64,000 bases of DNA from Pseudonocardia sp. EC080619-01. GTDB taxonomy: Bacteria > Actinomycetota > Actinomycetes > Mycobacteriales > Pseudonocardiaceae. A program made the position numbers and the translations under genes. The DNA is taken from positions 163,501-227,500 of the forward strand of contig NZ_CP012184.1 in assembly GCF_001420995.1 (NCBI RefSeq). Reading direction: 5' to 3'. Below the pieces are notes generated by a model that did no database searches, was not told where the DNA came from, and saw only the letters and a program-made list of their open reading frames with translations. Shown here in pieces: positions 1 to 7,856 of this stretch (within the stretch, counting starts at the first letter, position 1; the number at the start of each line of letters is the position of its first letter).

Positions 1-64
1 ACGGGACGCCCTGCTGCGGCGGGCCGAGGCGGCCGCCGGGGCTGCACCGGGCGGTGCGCGGTGA
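1..64 (+). CDS. C-terminal end of an upstream gene (partial)
   Basis: The frame beginning at base 2 is open and ends at a TGA (62-64) that overlaps the GTG start of the permease as GTGA. Its 20 residues are Ala/Arg-rich, as expected for the tail of an actinobacterial protein. The overlap suggests translational coupling to the permease. Too little is visible to name a family. Confidence 0.35.
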   Translation, partial: RDALLRRAEAAAGAAPGGAR

Positions 65-1455
65 CGGCCACGAGCGGGACCACCGCGGGACAGCTGCGCA
101 AGGGAGCCGTCGGGGCGCCCGGCATGGTGTTCATGGTGGTCGCCGCGACGGCGCCGCTGACGGCGATGTCGTCGAACATCTCGCTCAGCCTCGGCATGGG
201 GGTGGGCCCGGCCGTCGTGCTCGTGATGATCCTGACCGGGGTACTGCTGGCGGTGTTCTCGGCGGGCTACCTGGTGCTCGCCCGCCACGTGACCTGCGCC
301 GGCGCGTACCAGGCCTTCGTGGCCTTCGGGCTCGGCCGGGGCGCCGGTGGGAGCGTCGCGTTCGTCGCGACGCTCGCCTACACCCTCGCGGCGGGCGGCA
401 TGGTGGCGGCCGCCGGCTACTTCACCGGGCTCGCCGTGTCGTCGGTGACCGGGGTGGACCTGCCCTGGTGGCTGTTCTCGGTGGGGGCGCTGGCGGTCAC
501 CGTCGCGCTCGGGCTGCGGGGCGTGGAGATCGCGCAGCGGGTCACGACGACCGTCTCGGTGCTGCAGTTCGGCATCATCGGGCTGCTGGCGCTGGCGGTC
601 CTCGTCGAGCGTCCGGGTGCGTGGGCGAACAGCGCGATGCTGTCCCCGGCGGCGGGGTTCGGCCCCGGGCTCGCCCTGACCCTCGTCTTCTGCCTCCTCT
701 CGTTCGGCGGTTTCGAGGCCACCGCCGCCTACGGCGAGGAGACCCACGCGCCCAGCCGCAGCATCACGCTCGCCACCTACGCGGCGCTCGGCCTCCTGCT
801 GGGCGTCTTCGTCCTCGGCACCTGGACGCTCGTCGCCGCGTTCGACGACGTCGCCGCCGCGGCCGCAGCGGATCCCGGCTCGCTGGTCGTGCAGGCCGCC
901 GACCGCTACCTGGGTCCCTGGTCCGGACCACTGCTGGGCGTGCTGATCGCGATCAGCTTCCTCGCCGCGGCGGTGGCCTTCCACAACCTCGCGATCCGCT
1001 ACCTGTTCGCGCTCGGTCGCGACGGCCTGCTGCCCCGGGCGCTGGCCCGCACACACGGCCGCTACCAGACCCCCTACGTCGGGTGCGTCGTCGTCGGCGT
1101 CGTCGCCGTCGTCCTGCTCGTGCCGTTCGCGCTGGCCGGGGCCGACCCGCTGGTGAACCTGTTCCCCGCGGTCTCGGGGATCACCTCGATCTCGCTGGTC
1201 GCGATGATGGCGGGCTGCTGCGTGAGCCTGCTCGCGGCCCGGGCCCGCGGCATCGTCACCGGTTCGCCGTGGTCCACGGTCGTGGCACCGGTCCTGGCCG
1301 GTCTCGGCCTGCTCGCGGCGCTGTTCCTGATCGTCGTGAACTACGAGGAGGTCACCGGGAGCGCCTCCCCGGTGATCGCCTCCATGCCCGTGGTCGTGGT
1401 GCTGGCCGCGGTCGCGGGTGCGGCCGCCGCCCGGGTGAGCGGACGTCGCGGATGA
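61..1455 (+). CDS. APC-superfamily amino-acid/amine permease
   Basis: A 464-residue, almost wholly hydrophobic protein with about 12 predicted membrane segments. Near the N-terminus it has the run GAPGMVFMVVAATAPLTA, typical of APC-family transporters (first helix with unwound Gly-rich segment). It probably moves an amino acid, amine or amino-acid conjugate across the cytoplasmic membrane by proton symport. The GTG start at 61 is set by the GTGA overlap with the preceding gene; its own stop overlaps the ATG of the gamma-glutamyltransferase-family gene as ATGA. That tight coupling suggests it imports the hydrolase's substrate. The exact substrate cannot be read from the sequence. Confidence 0.85.
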   Translation: MTATSGTTAGQLRKGAVGAPGMVFMVVAATAPLTAMSSNISLSLGMGVGPAVVLVMILTGVLLAVFSAGYLVLARHVTCAGAYQAFVAFGLGRGAGGSVAFVATLAYTLAAGGMVAAAGYFTGLAVSSVTGVDLPWWLFSVGALAVTVALGLRGVEIAQRVTTTVSVLQFGIIGLLALAVLVERPGAWANSAMLSPAAGFGPGLALTLVFCLLSFGGFEATAAYGEETHAPSRSITLATYAALGLLLGVFVLGTWTLVAAFDDVAAAAAADPGSLVVQAADRYLGPWSGPLLGVLIAISFLAAAVAFHNLAIRYLFALGRDGLLPRALARTHGRYQTPYVGCVVVGVVAVVLLVPFALAGADPLVNLFPAVSGITSISLVAMMAGCCVSLLAARARGIVTGSPWSTVVAPVLAGLGLLAALFLIVVNYEEVTGSASPVIASMPVVVVLAAVAGAAAARVSGRRG

Positions 1456-3248
1456 CCGCGATGCAGGCACGTCCGGACCTCGTCGGCTCGTTCGGGATGG
1501 CGGCGTCGACCCACTGGCTGGCCTCGGCGACGGCGCAGTCGGTGCTCGAGCGGGGCGGCAACTCGGTCGACGCGGCCACCGCCGCGGGGTTCGTGCTGCA
1601 CGTCGTCGAACCCCATCTCAACGGGCCCGGTGGCGATCTCGTCGGCCTGGTGAAGCCGGCCGGGGGCGAGCCGAGCGTCGTCTGCGGCCAGGGCCCCGCC
1701 CCGGCGGCGGCGAGCATCGGGCACCTGCGTGCCGAGGGGCTCGACGCGGTGCCGGGAGCCGGGGCGCTGGCCGCCGCCGTCCCGGGTGCCGTGGACGCGT
1801 GGCTGCTGATGCTGGCCCGGTTCGGTACCTGGCCGCTGGGCGACGTCCTCGACTACGCGATCGGCTACGCGGAGCGCGGCGTCCCCCTGCTCCCGACGAC
1901 GGCGGCGGTGATCGGCGCCGTGAGCGACCTGTTCCGGGACCGGTGGCCGTCGTCGGCCCGGCTCTGGCTCCCCGACGGCCGCGTGCCCGTCGCGGGTGAG
2001 GTGCTGGCCAACCCCACCTACGCGGCGACCCTGCGCCGGATCCGGGACGAGGCGGTCCACGGTGCGGGCTCCGGCGCGGACCGGGCCCGGGTGATCGAGC
2101 ACGCCCGCCGGGTCTGGGGCGGGGGCTTCGTCGCGAACGCCGTGGAGAAGTTCGTCGCCACGACCGCGCACCGGCACTCGTCGGGGTCGTCGCACCACGG
2201 CGTGCTCACCGGTGCCGACATGGCGGGCTTCCGCGCGCACCTCGAGGAGCCGGTGGGCGTGACGTTCCGGGGACACCGGGTGTACAAGGCCGGGCCCTGG
2301 AGCCAGGGCCCGGCGCTCCTGCAGGCCCTGTCCGTCCTGGACGGCGTCGGCGACGCGCGGCTCGACCCGGACACCGCCGAGGGCGTCCACCTGGTCGCCG
2401 AGACGCTCAAGCTGGCGCTGGCAGACCGGGACGCCTGGTACGGCCACGCGACGCCGCGCCACGAGCTGGCGACGCTGCTCTCGCCGGAGTACGCCGCGGC
2501 ACGGCGCGCGCAGGTCGCGGAGGTGGCCTCGCACGAGTTCCGCCCGGGGCACCTGCCCGGCGCCCGCCGGCCGTGGCTCCCACCGCTGCGGCGAGCGGGC
2601 TCCGAGGCGTCCGGTGCGTCGGTGACCACGGGCGAACCGACGGTCCGCGACGACGGCGAGACCCGCGGGGACACCTGCCACGTCGACGTCGTCGACCGGT
2701 GGGGCGCGGTCGTCTCGGTCACCCCGTCGGGCGGCTGGCTGCAGTCGAGTCCGGCGATCCCGGAACTGGGGTTCTGTCTCGGCACCCGGCTCCAGATGAC
2801 CTGGCTCGACGCGGCCAGCCCGGCGGCACTGGGTCCGGGCCGGAGACCCCGGACGACGTTGTCGCCGACCCTGGTCCGGCACGGCTACCGGTGGACCGCC
2901 CTCGGGACCCCCGGCGGCGACCAGCAGGAGCAGTGGCAGCTCGGCTTCCTGCTCCGCACGGTCGTCGGTGGGTCGAGCCCGCAGCACGCCGTCGAGGCAC
3001 CCGCGGTCCACACCACCGGCTACGTCTCCAGCTTCTGGCCGCGGGCCTGGGAACCCGGCGGCCTGAGCGTCGAGGACCGTCTCGGCGACACCGTCGTCGA
3101 CGAGCTGGTGGCGCGCGGCCACGTGGTGACCCGGGCCGGCGACTGGGCGCTCGGCCGGCTCTCCGCGGCCTGGCACGACCGCCGCTCGGGCCTGGTCGGT
3201 GCGGCCGCGAACCCGCGAGGGGCGCAGGGCTACGCCGTCGGCCGATGA
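1452..3248 (+). CDS. Gamma-glutamyltransferase-family (Ntn) hydrolase
   Basis: 598 residues, the size of a GGT proenzyme. The family splits itself before a Thr that becomes the nucleophile; the candidate is Thr408 in GDTCHVDVVD, followed by the typical V-x-V-T-P-S-G-G segment. The N-terminal part has the conserved ERGGNSVDAATAAGF and GPGGD motifs. No signal peptide is visible, so it is probably cytosolic, unlike periplasmic GGTs. With a coupled permease upstream and an alpha/beta hydrolase and GntR regulator downstream, it may cleave an imported gamma-glutamyl or amide compound. An HpxW-like oxamate amidohydrolase role is a reasonable alternative. The ATG at 1452 overlaps the permease stop. 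Confidence 0.82.
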   Translation: MTAMQARPDLVGSFGMAASTHWLASATAQSVLERGGNSVDAATAAGFVLHVVEPHLNGPGGDLVGLVKPAGGEPSVVCGQGPAPAAASIGHLRAEGLDAVPGAGALAAAVPGAVDAWLLMLARFGTWPLGDVLDYAIGYAERGVPLLPTTAAVIGAVSDLFRDRWPSSARLWLPDGRVPVAGEVLANPTYAATLRRIRDEAVHGAGSGADRARVIEHARRVWGGGFVANAVEKFVATTAHRHSSGSSHHGVLTGADMAGFRAHLEEPVGVTFRGHRVYKAGPWSQGPALLQALSVLDGVGDARLDPDTAEGVHLVAETLKLALADRDAWYGHATPRHELATLLSPEYAAARRAQVAEVASHEFRPGHLPGARRPWLPPLRRAGSEASGASVTTGEPTVRDDGETRGDTCHVDVVDRWGAVVSVTPSGGWLQSSPAIPELGFCLGTRLQMTWLDAASPAALGPGRRPRTTLSPTLVRHGYRWTALGTPGGDQQEQWQLGFLLRTVVGGSSPQHAVEAPAVHTTGYVSSFWPRAWEPGGLSVEDRLGDTVVDELVARGHVVTRAGDWALGRLSAAWHDRRSGLVGAAANPRGAQGYAVGR

Positions 3249-3291
3249 ACCACCGCCCCGCCACCCCACGACCCGAGAAGGACGTGATCCC

Positions 3292-4212
3292 GTGCTCCAC
3301 GACGACCGGCCCCGCCCGGGGGTCGTCCGCCCGTTCGACCTGGTCGCGCCCGGGTTCGCCGAGCCGGTGGAGGTCCGTGCCCTCCCCGGCTGCCGGTCCT
3401 ATCCGGACGTCACGGTCGCGACGATCCCGGGGTGGCGGCCGCTGACCGTCGACGTGCACGTGCCCGACGACGGGGACGGCCCCTTCCCCGTCGTGGTCTA
3501 CGCGCACGGCGGCGCCTTCATCGCCGGCGTGCCCCGCATGGGGCCGTGGGGGACGCTGCCGTCGCACGGGATCGCGGTCGTGTCGCTGGCCTACCGGCTG
3601 TCCGGCGAGGCCCGGTACCCCGAACCCGTCGAGGACGTGATCACGGCGCTGCGCTGGGTCCGCGCGCACGGCCGGCGGTACGGGCTCGACCCGGCACGCG
3701 TCGCCGGCTGGGGCAGCTCCGCGGGCGCCTACCTGGTGGGCCGGGCCGCGTTCACCGACGGTGCGTCGATCGGTCACGCCGTTCCGGAGCTCGCCGGTGC
3801 CGCGGCGACGATGGATGCGGTGGTCCTGCACTACCCTGCGGTGGACTTCCCGGCGCTGCTGGGACAGCCCGCCGATCCCGACCGGCTCGCCATGTGGTGG
3901 ACGACGGCCTGCAACTTCTTCGGGGTGACCCGTGAGGGCGACCTGTCACCGCTGGAGCACGGGTCGCTGCCGGCGGCCGCCGCACGGGCCACCCGGGTCC
4001 CACCGCTGCTGCTCGCCCACGGCACCGCCGACGAGGTCGTGCCGCACAGCCAGAGCGAGCTGCTGCACGACGCCGTACGCCTGGCCGGCGGGCGGAGCGA
4101 GCTGACCCTGGTGGAGGGCGCCGGGCACGGGGCGGACGTCTTCGGCTCACCGGCGGTCGTCGAGCCGGCGATCTCGTTCCTCCGTCAGGTCTGGGAGGAC
4201 GCGGCGCGCTGA
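3292..4212 (+). CDS. Alpha/beta hydrolase (HSL/esterase type)
   Basis: 306 residues with a complete esterase signature: oxyanion HGG (72-74), nucleophile elbow GSSAG with Ser143, acid Asp247 in GTADE and base His279 in GAGHG. This is the hormone-sensitive-lipase/carboxylesterase layout and probably hydrolyses a small ester or amide in the cytosol. I chose GTG 3292 because GAGAAGGA lies about 10 bases upstream and the fold begins soon after. The ATG at 3245, overlapping the previous stop, is in another frame. It follows the GGT-family gene by 43 bases and probably shares its transcript. Confidence 0.82.
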   Translation: MLHDDRPRPGVVRPFDLVAPGFAEPVEVRALPGCRSYPDVTVATIPGWRPLTVDVHVPDDGDGPFPVVVYAHGGAFIAGVPRMGPWGTLPSHGIAVVSLAYRLSGEARYPEPVEDVITALRWVRAHGRRYGLDPARVAGWGSSAGAYLVGRAAFTDGASIGHAVPELAGAAATMDAVVLHYPAVDFPALLGQPADPDRLAMWWTTACNFFGVTREGDLSPLEHGSLPAAAARATRVPPLLLAHGTADEVVPHSQSELLHDAVRLAGGRSELTLVEGAGHGADVFGSPAVVEPAISFLRQVWEDAAR

Positions 4213-4265
4213 ATGGGATGCAGTAGGTTCTTTCTTGCACCTTCTGCTCGATCCCAGGGGAAGCC

Positions 4266-4964
4266 GTGGAGTCCGACCTGCTCACCGACGACGGGCTCTC
4301 GCTCAGCGACCGGGTCGCGGAGGCGCTGCAGAGCCGGATCATCGCCGGCACGATCCCGGTCGGCACGTGGATCCGGCACAGCGCGGTGGCCGAGGAGTTC
4401 GAGATCAGCCGGACACCGGTCCGGGAGGCCCTGCGCATCCTGGCGGAGCGCGACGTCGTCACGATCGTGCCGAACCGCGGGGCCCGGGTGAACGGCCAGT
4501 CCCCGGGCGACATCCGCCTGATCGGCGAGGTCCGCTCCGAGCTCGAGGGGATGGCCGCGCAGTGGGCGGCGGACCGCATCGACGACCGGCTCTCGGCCCG
4601 GTTGCGGACGGCGTGGGACAGGTTCCGCGAGATCGTCGACGGGACGGTCGACGGGGACGTCGCGCAGGAGTGGGCGGCGGCGAACGGGGAGTTCCACTCG
4701 GTGATCCTCGAGGCGGCCGGCAACAAGTACCTGTCGCTGACCGTCGCGGAGCTCAGGCGCCGGCTGCCGCACAACATCTCGTTCGGAGCCTATGCGGGGA
4801 ACTCCCGCCTGCTGGCCCGCAACCTCGCCGAGCACGACGCGATCGCCGAGGCGGTCCTCGACGGCGACGGGGCCCGGGCCCGGGAGCTCATGACCGCGCA
4901 CATCCGGGTGTCCGTCGACGCGGTCGCCGCCTGGCTGGACCGCTCGGGCGGCCACGCCGGGTGA
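4266..4964 (+). CDS. GntR-family transcriptional regulator (FCD subgroup)
   Basis: 232 residues. An N-terminal winged helix-turn-helix (about 18-75) contains SRTPVREALRILAERDVV, the hallmark of GntR recognition helices. An all-helical C-terminal region (about 90-220) matches the FCD effector domain, which usually binds a carboxylate through a metal. The GTG start has AGGGGAAG at proper spacing. It lies 53 bases after the alpha/beta hydrolase on the same strand, so it most likely controls the permease-GGT-hydrolase group in response to the substrate or a product. Confidence 0.85.
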   Translation: MESDLLTDDGLSLSDRVAEALQSRIIAGTIPVGTWIRHSAVAEEFEISRTPVREALRILAERDVVTIVPNRGARVNGQSPGDIRLIGEVRSELEGMAAQWAADRIDDRLSARLRTAWDRFREIVDGTVDGDVAQEWAAANGEFHSVILEAAGNKYLSLTVAELRRRLPHNISFGAYAGNSRLLARNLAEHDAIAEAVLDGDGARARELMTAHIRVSVDAVAAWLDRSGGHAG

Positions 4965-4997
4965 GCGCCGCCCCGCCCGGCGGGATGGTCGTGGCGT

Positions 4998-5017
4998 CGG
5001 CGGCAGCGGCTCCGCCG
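4998..5017. terminator. Candidate bidirectional terminator between convergent genes
   Basis: A CGGCGG/CCGCCG inverted repeat with an 8-base loop lies in the 57-bp gap between the converging GntR and acyl-CoA dehydrogenase genes. There is no T-tract, as is common in GC-rich actinomycetes. Confidence 0.3.
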
Positions 5018-5021
5018 CGTC

Positions 5022-6791
5022 TCAGAGCCAGGCCGGGTCGGTGTCCAGCGTGGTGCGGTCCAGCGACGCCAGCAGGTCGAGCTGCGGCATGACCCGGGGC
5101 AGCTCGAACCGGAAGAAGTACCGCGCCGCGGCCCGCTTGCCCCGGGCGAGGTCGTCGTCGCGGCCGGCTGCGGCGAGGACCTGGTCCAGCCACAGCCACG
5201 CGACGACGACGTGCCCCGCCGCCTCGAGGTACACGCTCGCGTTGGCGAGGCGTTCCTCGGCGTCGGGGTGGGCGTGCAGGATCGCCGTCACCTCGACGAG
5301 GCGGTCGAGGGCGCCCTGCATCTGCTCCGACATCGCCGACGTCGCGGGGTCGGCCCCGGCCCGGCCGATCGTGTCGGCGATCCGGGCCCGGAGCGCGGCG
5401 AACCCGGCCCCACCGGCCATCACGACCTTGCGGCCCAGCAGGTCCGCCGCCTGGATCCCGTGGGTGCCCTCGTGGATCGCGTTGAGCCGGTTGTCGCGGT
5501 AGTGCTGCTCGACGTCGTACTCGCGGCTGTAGCCGTAACCACCCTGCACCTGGATCGCCAGCGCGTTGGCCTCGAGCCCCCACTGCGACGGCCAGCTCTT
5601 CGCGATCGGGGTCAGCGTCTCCAGCAGCAGGTGGGCCTCCTCCGGGTCGGGGCCGGTCCGTTCCTCGTCGACGAGCAGGCCGCAGTAGAGGACCAGCGCG
5701 AGGGCGCCCTCGGCGTAGGACTTCTGCGCCAGGAGCATCCGGCGCACGTCGGCGTGCCGGACGATCGGCACCATCGGCGACGACGGGTCCTTCTCCCCCG
5801 CCGGACGGCCCTGCGGCCGGCTCCGGGCGTAGTCGAGGGACTTGAGGTAGCCGGTGCAGGCGAGGGCGGCGGCACCGGCCCCGACGCCGACCCGGGCCTC
5901 GTTCATCATCAGGAACATGGCGGCCAGGCCCTGGCCCTCCGCGCCGACGAGGTGCCCGACGGCGCCGCCGGACTCCCCGAAGGCGAGCAGCGTGTTGACC
6001 GTGCCCCGGTAGCCCATCTTGTGGTTGACCCCGGCGAGCGCGACGTCGTTGCGGCGGCCGTCGGGAAGGATCTTCGGGACGAGGAACAGCGAGATCCCCC
6101 TGACCCCGGCCGGTCCGCCCGGGACCTTCGCCAGCACGAGGTGGACGATGTTCTCGCCGAGCTCGTGGTCCCCGCCCGAGATCCACATCTTGGTGCCCGT
6201 GACCCGGTAGGTCCCGTCCGGCGCGAGCTCGGCCCGGGTGGTGATGTCCGCGAGCGAGGACCCCGCCTGCGGCTCGGACAGGCACATGGTGCCGTGCATC
6301 CGGCCCTCCAGCATCGGCGGGACGTACCGCTCGACCAGGGCCGGGTCCGCGAGGGCGAGCAGCAGGTTCGCGTTCGCGACGCTCAGCATCGCGTAGGCCC
6401 AGGTTCCGACGTTGGCGGCGTGGAACCACGCCTGCACCGCCACGCCGACGACGTGCGGCAGCTGCAGCCCGCCCGCCGCCTCGTCCATGGTCGCGGACAG
6501 CAACCCGGCCTCCGCGGCCGCGCGGAGGGCGGGGGCGACCTCGTCGTGCAGCTCCACCCGGCCGACACCGTCGGTGCCGACGAACACCGGCTCCTCGACG
6601 TCGTTGCGCCGGTTGTGCGGGGCGAACTTCTCGGTGGCGATCTCCGCCGCCAGGTCGAGCACCGCGTCGACGGTCTCCCGCGAGTGGTCGGCGAACCGCG
6701 GACGGGTCGTGAGCGCCTCGACGTCGAGCCAGTCGTGGAGGAGGAAGTGGAGATCCTGCCGGGACAGGATCAGGTCGCGGGCGTGCGGCAT
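5022..6791 (-). CDS. Acyl-CoA dehydrogenase (long form, FadE5-like size)
   Basis: 589 residues, longer than the ~380-residue classical family and close to long mycobacterial forms with an extra C-terminal helical domain. Visible features are the FAD/substrate loop CLSEPQAGSSLADI, the TGTKMWISGGDHEL segment, a GGYGYSREYDVEQHYRDNR region and the probable catalytic base Glu441 in IHEGT. It should oxidise an acyl-CoA at the alpha-beta bond with electrons passing to ETF. It is divergent from a TetR gene 58 bp away, and a perfect palindrome between them points to repression by that regulator, with an acyl-CoA or fatty acid as likely signal. Confidence 0.9.
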   Translation of the reverse strand: MPHARDLILSRQDLHFLLHDWLDVEALTTRPRFADHSRETVDAVLDLAAEIATEKFAPHNRRNDVEEPVFVGTDGVGRVELHDEVAPALRAAAEAGLLSATMDEAAGGLQLPHVVGVAVQAWFHAANVGTWAYAMLSVANANLLLALADPALVERYVPPMLEGRMHGTMCLSEPQAGSSLADITTRAELAPDGTYRVTGTKMWISGGDHELGENIVHLVLAKVPGGPAGVRGISLFLVPKILPDGRRNDVALAGVNHKMGYRGTVNTLLAFGESGGAVGHLVGAEGQGLAAMFLMMNEARVGVGAGAAALACTGYLKSLDYARSRPQGRPAGEKDPSSPMVPIVRHADVRRMLLAQKSYAEGALALVLYCGLLVDEERTGPDPEEAHLLLETLTPIAKSWPSQWGLEANALAIQVQGGYGYSREYDVEQHYRDNRLNAIHEGTHGIQAADLLGRKVVMAGGAGFAALRARIADTIGRAGADPATSAMSEQMQGALDRLVEVTAILHAHPDAEERLANASVYLEAAGHVVVAWLWLDQVLAAAGRDDDLARGKRAAARYFFRFELPRVMPQLDLLASLDRTTLDTDPAWL

Positions 6792-6819
6792 CGTCGTTCC
6801 CTCACAAGCGGGCCACCAA

Positions 6820-6839
6820 CTTACTGATCGATCAGTAAG
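6820..6839. promoter_or_regulatory. Perfect 20-bp palindromic operator (TetR type)
   Basis: The half-site CTTACTGATC is followed immediately by its exact reverse complement, giving dyad symmetry with no spacer. It sits in the 58-bp gap between the divergent acyl-CoA dehydrogenase and TetR genes, 10 bases upstream of the TetR GTG. Length and symmetry fit a TetR dimer site controlling both genes. Confidence 0.8.
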
Positions 6840-6849
6840 CTACGGAGCC

Positions 6850-7494
6850 GTGACGGATCCGGTCAAGGCGATGCCCGCGGCACAGGACCCCTGGGCCGCG
6901 TGGCCGAATGCGACGCAACGCCGCATCGCGGCCTCGGCGCTGGACTCGTTCGCCGAGCGCGGCTTCCACGGCACCAGCCTCCGGCACATCGCCCAGGGCT
7001 CCGGGCTGAGCACCGCGGCCCTCTACGTCCACTTCGCCTCCAAGGAGGAGGTCCTCTTCGCCCTCGCCCGGCACGGGCACGCACTGGCGCTCGCGCTGGT
7101 TCGGGAGGCGGCCGCGGACCCGGATCCCGGGCGGGCACTCGACGTCCTGGTGCGTGCCTTCACCGGGTGGCACGCCGAACACCGCACGCTCGCGCGGGTG
7201 GTCCAGTACGAGCTGGGGGCACTCGACGGGGACCATCGCGCCGAGGTGCTCGACCTGCGCCGGCAGACCGAGCGGACCGTCCGCGACCTGGTCGGGCGCG
7301 GGGCGGCCGCGGGCGTCCTGTCGGTTCCCGACGAGCGGGCCGCGACCGCCGCGATCCTCTCGCTGGGCATCGACGTCGCCCGCTGGTACGAGCCGGGCGG
7401 GCGCTGGACCCCCGACGAGCTCGGCGCCCACTACGCGGAGCTGGCGGCCGGGCTGCTCGGCATGCGCGACCCGTGTCGCCGGGACGACGGGTGA
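6850..7494 (+). CDS. TetR-family regulator of the acyl-CoA dehydrogenase
   Basis: 214 residues. The N-terminal helix-turn-helix (about 25-70) reads GTSLRHIAQGSGLSTAALYVHF, a classical TetR recognition unit. The C-terminal part is helical and should form the ligand-binding dimer domain. The GTG at 6850 begins just after the palindrome, so autoregulation is expected. Its arrangement with the acyl-CoA dehydrogenase resembles FadR/KstR-like lipid-responsive repressors, with acyl-CoA as the likely inducer. The identity of the ligand is inference. Confidence 0.87.
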   Translation: MTDPVKAMPAAQDPWAAWPNATQRRIAASALDSFAERGFHGTSLRHIAQGSGLSTAALYVHFASKEEVLFALARHGHALALALVREAAADPDPGRALDVLVRAFTGWHAEHRTLARVVQYELGALDGDHRAEVLDLRRQTERTVRDLVGRGAAAGVLSVPDERAATAAILSLGIDVARWYEPGGRWTPDELGAHYAELAAGLLGMRDPCRRDDG

Positions 7495-7498
7495 CCGA

Positions 7499-7530
7499 GT
7501 CCCGGCGGGTGGTCCACGCCCGGCCGGGAC
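7499..7530 (+). terminator. Terminator hairpin after the TetR gene
   Basis: GTCCCGGC and GCCGGGAC form an 8-bp perfect stem with additional GGG/CCC pairing inside, starting 4 bases after the TetR stop. No T-tract follows. Confidence 0.5.
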
Positions 7531-7663
7531 CGGGTAGGTGGGCGCGGGTACTCCGTCGGGGCGAGGAGAGGCAGAACACCTCGCACAACGGGAACGAAGC
7601 AACGGACCTGCGCGATGCACCAGGCGTCAGCACGATCCGCACCGAGACGATGAGAGAGAAGCA

Positions 7664-7801
7664 ATGACCGCACTGCCCCGCACCTCCCCCGACACCGCGA
7701 CCTCGCCCGTCCGTACGAGCCGCGTCCTGACCCTCGCCGCCGCGTTCCTGGCGGCTGTGAGCGGCGCCGTCCCGGTCGCGTACGTCCTGCTGGCGATGTG
7801 A
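7664..7801 (+). CDS. Small single-pass membrane peptide (45 aa)
   Basis: A 45-codon frame from ATG 7664, preceded by GAGAGAAGC at ribosome-binding distance. The first ~20 residues are Ser/Thr/Pro-rich and polar; the rest (VLTLAAAFLAAVSGAVPVAYVLLAM) is one hydrophobic helix running to the C-terminus. It lies alone between a terminator and the convergent operon end at 7857. I do not recognise a family. The good ribosome-binding site and clean membrane segment support a real gene, but a chance frame cannot be excluded. Confidence 0.45.
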   Translation: MTALPRTSPDTATSPVRTSRVLTLAAAFLAAVSGAVPVAYVLLAM

Positions 7802-7856
7802 CTCCACGCCGGCCGGCGCGGGCTCACCCTCGCGCCGGGCGGTGCGACGGGCCCGT

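Noticed and set aside
54..1451. N-terminal extension of the gamma-glutamyltransferase frame back to base 54
   Set aside because: The upstream part is an antiphase shadow of the permease; the family starts at 1452 and overlaps the permease stop as ATGA.
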